Shown here one piece after another: positions 59,782 to 64,000 of a stretch of DNA of 64,000 nt (positions within the stretch are counted from its first letter, which is position 1; every line of letters begins with the position of its first letter). The notes under the pieces were generated by a model. That model did no database searches and was not told where the DNA came from. It saw only the letters and a list, made by a program, of their open reading frames with translations. The stretch is from Semisulcospira habei (Eukaryota; Mollusca; Gastropoda; Semisulcospiridae), in NCBI GenBank assembly GCA_036245525.1, contig BTPG01000007.1, forward strand, positions 161,036,452 to 161,100,451, given 5' to 3'. A program made the translations under genes and the position numbers.

Positions 59782-59942
59782 CTGGAACATTGAGCACACT
59801 ACCAACACTAGTTACCATAGTACAATATATCAACATTTCCTATTGATAATGATTCGTCCCGCACTGGAAAATGAACACCCTCAAAGACATCACAGCAAAG
59901 ATGGACAGGCCATGATAGCCAAACCTTCACTGCCAAGAAGAA

Positions 59943-60176
59943 GTGAAGACAATCTTATTGCAAGAGACATAAATCCTCATGAGCCCCTGCAGTTGCGGGG
60001 GCTCATGAGGATCTATGTCTCTTGCCAACGCCACTGTGCATCTGATATTCCTTGGATGGACAGGACTATTTGGCGGCAAGTTAAAAAGCTAAGATGACCT
60101 TATTGCAAGAGACACAGATCCTCATGTGCCTGCACAGTTGCAGGGGCTCATGAGGATCTATGTCTTTTGCCAAGGC
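59943..60176. repeat. Two tandem family 2 palindromes
   Basis: Cores at 59957-60025 (GCAAGAGACATAAATCCTCA, loop CAGTTGCGGG) and 60104-60172 (GCAAGAGACACAGATCCTCA). They share flanking GCATCTGAT..TTCCTTGGATGG, so the pair arose by duplication of about 147 bp. Confidence 0.85.
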
Positions 60177-60747
60177 CTCTTTGCATCTGATTTTCCTTGG
60201 ATGGCTTGGGCTCTTTGGTGTTGAGGTAGCAAGATTTCTGAGAAAAAATTCCGTGTCCAATGACATTAAATTAGTGACAAGTTTGGCAGAATTTTTATGA
60301 TTAGCTTGGCACCTTCCTATGATAAATATTAATTTATTTCCTCAAAAACATTACCGATGACATGACTACATGGGAATATCTACTTCTAGGCTCAATTTTA
60401 GCCTACTTGCCCGTTGTGTGCCCACACAACCCGAGAGGCCCTCGGGGAACCCCCCAGAGGGGCCGAGAGTTATCTTCCCATACCTGCCTTACCAGATCCG
60501 GTCACGAGACCATTCAGTCTTTCTACTTCGCTCGTGGAGAGAAGACGTGTCTGGCCCGCGCTCTCGCTGCCTCGACCGGTCTTCTGCCTACCGACGCTGG
60601 TTGCCGACTTCGTGTGCTCTGCGCCCGCTTCTACCCTGCCTTCTATCTGGCCTTCTCTTCCTGCTTCGTTGGGCCACTTGCGGGGATTCTTCTGCTTCTG
60701 TGGACGGCGGTTTGACTGCCCTTCCCCCCCTTCCCTTCGTTGCAGAG

Positions 60748-61005
60748 GTAAGGTAGCGGTAGTTCCCTCGGCCGGCCCTCGGGCTGAGAGCCGGCTGCCT
60801 GTGGGTGCTTCCCTGCTTTTGCTTTGGGGTTCGTTTCAGTGCGTAGTGCCTGATTAGCTCACGGTCGGCTGTTGCCGTGTCGCGCCCGTTTTGCACGTGG
60901 GCCTTGGGCTCCGTGTGTGTTAGCCCGTTTAAAGCCCCGTTAGCCCTCCGAGAGTGCCCCATTACGTTTCACCGGGAGCCCGCCTACGCTTCGTTAATGT
61001 CGTTG
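60748..61005 (+). other. Decayed leader-intron region of DIRS C
   Basis: A donor TGCAGAG|GTAAGG at 60748 aligns with the A/B/D/E donors through GGTAGCGGTAGTTCCCTCGG. The acceptor before the CSRCDDLAGRR zinc-finger relic near 61008 is not clear. Confidence 0.45.
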
Positions 61006-61090
61006 TGCTCCCGGTGCGATGACTTAGCTGGCCGACGGACACTCACGCGGTCTCCCTACCGCGTTCGGTGGTTCCTCGGACCGCAGGTGT

Positions 61091-61260
61091 AATAATAATG
61101 ATGATAATAATAATAAGCACGTTAAATAGGCGCTTTTTCCCAATTGAAAATCGGCTCAAAGCGCTGCCCCGAACTGGGCCCAACAAGCGCGCTCACGCGA
61201 GTTACGCGCATTCACTCACACACGGAACGTAAACACAGAACTTTCACGTGGTGCTAAGGG
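61091..61260 (+). mobile_element. SINE-like insertion in DIRS C
   Basis: (TAA)n at the left, then AAGCGCTGCCCCGAACTGGG and TTTCACGTGGTGCTAAG. Same family as 46930-47092. Confidence 0.7.
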
Positions 61261-61539
61261 CAAGCTCAAGCGAGCTGCTGTAATTTTGGAAGTTCAAAAT
61301 CGTTGTATTTGAAATTGATTGGGTGGACTGACTCTGATACCAGAGTGTAAGCGGTGTGCGGCCTGGCCTGAGGTTATGTGGGCGGACCTTGGTCCTTTTA
61401 CCGCCGAGAGCGTGCCCGCCCGGCTTACGAGCGTTCAGCGCCCTTTGACACGTTGGCCGCCCTGGCTGTTTCCTCGGCCACTCCCGCACGGAACGGTCCC
61501 CGCTTCGGGGTTCGCGGTTTGTTCTGACCACAGGACCGC

Positions 61540-62611
61540 CACTGCTGCCACGCCCGCTGACCCTTCCGGAGGGTCTGTTTGCCGGCTTAGCGCACGTCTC
61601 ACTGAGAGTGACCAGCAGCAGTCGGCCTGGAGCCGTCCGTCGTTGACGAGCCGTCCTCTCCACTCTCCCCGCACCAAGCCCGCTGATCCTTCCGGAGGAT
61701 CGCCATGCCGGCATAGTGGCCTACTTCCGGAGTAGGGCCCGGAGAGACGTCAGCACCGTCCGTCGCGACGCAGCTGCGACCCTGATCCTCACCGTTCCTC
61801 CTCCAGACGCCCGCGCTCTCGCTCGCTTTGTGAGCACCGTCAGCGGGATTCTCGACGCCCCCTGCAGGACGATGCGCTCAGCCTGCTACCCGAAGTCTCG
61901 GTCTCGGCTCTGTTGGACGAGGATCGCTCGACCTCGCACGCGGCAGCTTCCCCGGAGCTGAAGAGGAAGGTCGCCACCTTCGTTGACACGGAGAGGCAGG
62001 TCAAGAAGTTTAGGTCGCTTCCCCAACCGCCCGGCTTTAAGGGTCTTCGAGACATCCTTTCGTCGCACCTACAGCTGGCCACGTCCCAGGAGCCGGTCTT
62101 CTTCTCCGACCGTCGCTGGCCCGCGGATTTAGACATCTTGTTTCGGCGGGACTGGTATGCTGGACTCTCCCAGGCCTTCTCCATCCCTCTGCCTACGCTG
62201 GACCCTTCGGCGGTGTCCCTAGCCGGCGGTCTGACTCTGCTGCGGCGGTCCCCGATGCGGGGCCTGGACAAGACAGCGACCTTGGTCCGTAACACCTTCG
62301 CCTGCTCGGGTATTATGGAGCTCCTCACTCAATCCTTGGTTCGTCGGGTGGAGGTATCCTGGCATCCTTCCATCTCTCCCCTCCTAGGAGACCTGCTGGT
62401 CCTCGCGGAGATCGCCAATTGCGCCGCCTACTATTCCTCGGTCAACGCGATGGTGGTTGCGGCCAACTGCGACCTCATGCGTCGAGATGCCCTGCTCCGC
62501 CCCTGCAGTACGTTGCCGCCGGACCTGCGAGCGCAACTTCACCGTGCCCCCTTGGGTGGACCCTTGCTGTTCGGCGACTCAGTCTACGGGTCGGCGGTTC
62601 GTTCCTCGTGA
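61540..62611 (+). pseudogene. DIRS C ORF1 remnant
   Basis: Contains DPSGGS repeats at 61556 and 61682, and from 61913 a 232-codon frame with KVATFVDTERQVKKFRSLPQ and SLVRRVEVSWHPSISPLLGD, homologous to A ORF1 C-terminus. Frameshifts upstream. Confidence 0.8.
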
Positions 62612-62779
62612 TGTCTGTGCGACTTGGCCGGAGACGTTTCGTCGGACCTCTGGAGTTTTATCGGCGAGAGCGACCTCCGTCTACTATCTCTCGTCCGGAT
62701 CCTGTGGACACTTCCGCCGCCCCTTCGGTAACGACCGCCCTTCCTCGCATCGGCCCCTCGGAACGGTCTGCTCGTCGGG

Positions 62780-63020
62780 ACCCGGCGTTGTGCGCTGACC
62801 AGAGGATCGCCACTGCTGCCACGCCCGCTGACCCTTCCGGAGGGTCTGTTTACCGGCACAGCGCCCGCATCACTGAGCCCGGCCTGCAGCAGTCCGCCAT
62901 GAGCCGTCCCACGTTGACTGGCCTTCATCCTCTCTCTCTCCCCGAGAAGCCCGCTGATCCTTCCGGAGGATCTACACGCCGGCATAGAGCCCTTCTCACT
63001 GAGTCCGGCCAGGAGAGACG
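62780..63020 (+). repeat. Second copy of the DPSGGS block in DIRS C
   Basis: About 240 bp closely repeat 61510-61750 (GCCACTGCTGCCACGCCCGC, TCCGGAGGATC); both blocks have the two DP codons 126 nt apart. It replaces the RT region. Confidence 0.85.
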
Positions 63021-63083
63021 TCAGCCTCAACCTAAGCTACCAACCTCAACACGGTACGCCTTCCGGCGCCCTGGATCAAGAAG

Positions 63084-63900
63084 ATGGCGGCTCTAGCCGA
63101 CCAGTTAGCTCGGGAGGATGCAGCCCCCGCCAGAGTCTGGCTTCAGTTGCTCGGTGTCATAACCGCCGCAGCGGATCTTATCCCGCTAGGGCGTCTCTAC
63201 TCCCGGCCAATTCAACTGCATCTTCTTCTCCATTGGCTCACGTCTTCTGGAGACTTGATGACCGCGGTCCCAGTGTCCCAGATGCTCCGCCTGCACCTTC
63301 GTCGGTGGACCGACCCTACGTGGCTAGCGTCGGGAGTTACCTTAGCCTCCCCCCCCGCCACAGGTCTCTCCTTGCGTCGATGCCAGCCTTCGGGGTGGGG
63401 GGCCCACCTCCTGCCCGGTTCCTCGCGACGGCGGGCTCCTGGCCCTCACACTTGGCGCACACCCACATCAACTAGCTGGAGATGCAGGCCGTCTGGCGAG
63501 CCCTTCAGGCTGGGGAGTACCTCCTCGGACACCAGGAGCTTCTCGTGCTTTCGGACGACACGACGGTGGTCGCTTACATCCAGAAGCAAGGTGGCACACG
63601 CTCCCCTGACCTGTGTATGCTCCTCTACAGGAAGATGTGTTGGTGCGAGGACCGGAGCAGTATCCTTCAAGCCCGGCACGTTCCCGGATACCTGAATGTC
63701 CTGGCCGACTCTTGGTCTCGCCGCGACCAACTCCTACACACGGAATGGACCCTGCGACAGGACATCTTTCGGATGATCTGCGCCAGCTGGTGACTCCACA
63801 GGTCGACTTGGTCGCCACGAGGTGGAACCACCAGCTCCCCCTCTTCGTCTCCCCGCTTCCCGACCACCTTGCCTAGGCTGTCGATGCGCTCTCCATTCCC
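63084..63900 (+). pseudogene. DIRS C RNase H and downstream domain
   Basis: [20 protein letters not shown], then [40 protein letters not shown] and LADSWSRRDQLLHTEW. Stops at 63473 and about 63791, then [20 protein letters not shown]. Continues beyond the window. Confidence 0.82.
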
Positions 63901-64000
63901 GGGGACGGACTTGTGGCCTATACCTGTCCCCCTACCGTCTTGGTTCCCTAAGTCCTCCTCTAACTTGGGGCTGTTCGGCGTTACTCCTGTTGGTCGCGCC

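Larger units (their letters stand above)
53051..59542 (-). mobile_element. DIRS retrotransposon copy B (6.5 kb)
   Basis: A near-identical sister of copy A on the opposite strand, sense to DHX37. Terminal repeats 53051-53274 and 59341-59542, internal complementary region 53317-53404. ORF1 is open; RT has a 1-nt deletion near 55535 and the recombinase a 13-nt deletion near 54395. Confidence 0.95.
60336..64000 (+). mobile_element. DIRS copy C, divergent family, runs off the window
   Basis: Begins TTTATTTCCTCAAAAACATTACCGATGACA, then a leader, an ORF1 remnant, and the RNase H region. The RT core is missing. A SINE-like piece interrupts it at about 61091-61260. Confidence 0.82.

Overview
The window looks like repeat-dense nuclear DNA of a lophotrochozoan animal, most likely a mollusc and perhaps a gastropod. 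The reasons are spliceosomal introns with GT-AG borders, a DHX37-type host gene, a 5S rRNA sequence with the invertebrate internal control region, an I-clade LINE resembling molluscan nimbus, and many DIRS-type retrotransposons. The species cannot be named from the sequence.

One host gene runs through the window on the minus strand. It is DHX37 (yeast Dhr1), a DEAH-box RNA helicase of the small-subunit processome. Twenty exons were placed between 59781 and 10860. They start just before the DEAH motif and end at the natural stop. Together they give 2382 nt, exactly 794 codons including the stop, with every junction in phase. The 5' part of the gene (helicase motifs I and Ia) lies beyond 64000. 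The exons occupy under 5% of the 49 kb span; the introns are filled with mobile elements.

Region by region: 1-2.3 kb holds broken LINEs. 4.7-10.5 kb is a composite of two opposed, decayed DIRS elements that carries a tRNA-Asp-CCA/5S rRNA fusion. The last DHX37 exon lies at 10.9 kb. DIRS copy A (11.6-18.1 kb) fills most of the last intron. From 18 to 28.7 kb DHX37 exons alternate with palindromic TTAA-flanked MITEs. 30.4-33.2 kb is a nimbus-like LINE split by an L2/CR1-like fragment. 33.9-47.15 kb is a three-layer nest: DIRS copy F contains a Gmr1-like Ty3/gypsy element, which contains DIRS copy E. From 47.5 to 52.4 kb there are more DHX37 exons and MITEs. 53.05-59.54 kb is DIRS copy B, a near-identical sister of A in the opposite orientation. 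The first visible exon follows at 59.7 kb, and a third, divergent DIRS (C) runs off the right edge.

The DIRS group is the main biology of the window. Copies carry ORF1 (zinc finger, tandem-repeat block, RS-rich tail), an RT/RNase H/possible methyltransferase ORF, a tyrosine recombinase, inverted terminal repeats and an internal complementary region equal to the joined ends. In at least four divergent copies the ORF1 start codon sits in an 8-nt coding stub, separated from the zinc-finger exon by a predicted intron of 160-190 nt in the same phase. No single copy is fully intact: A is broken in ORF1, B in RT and recombinase.
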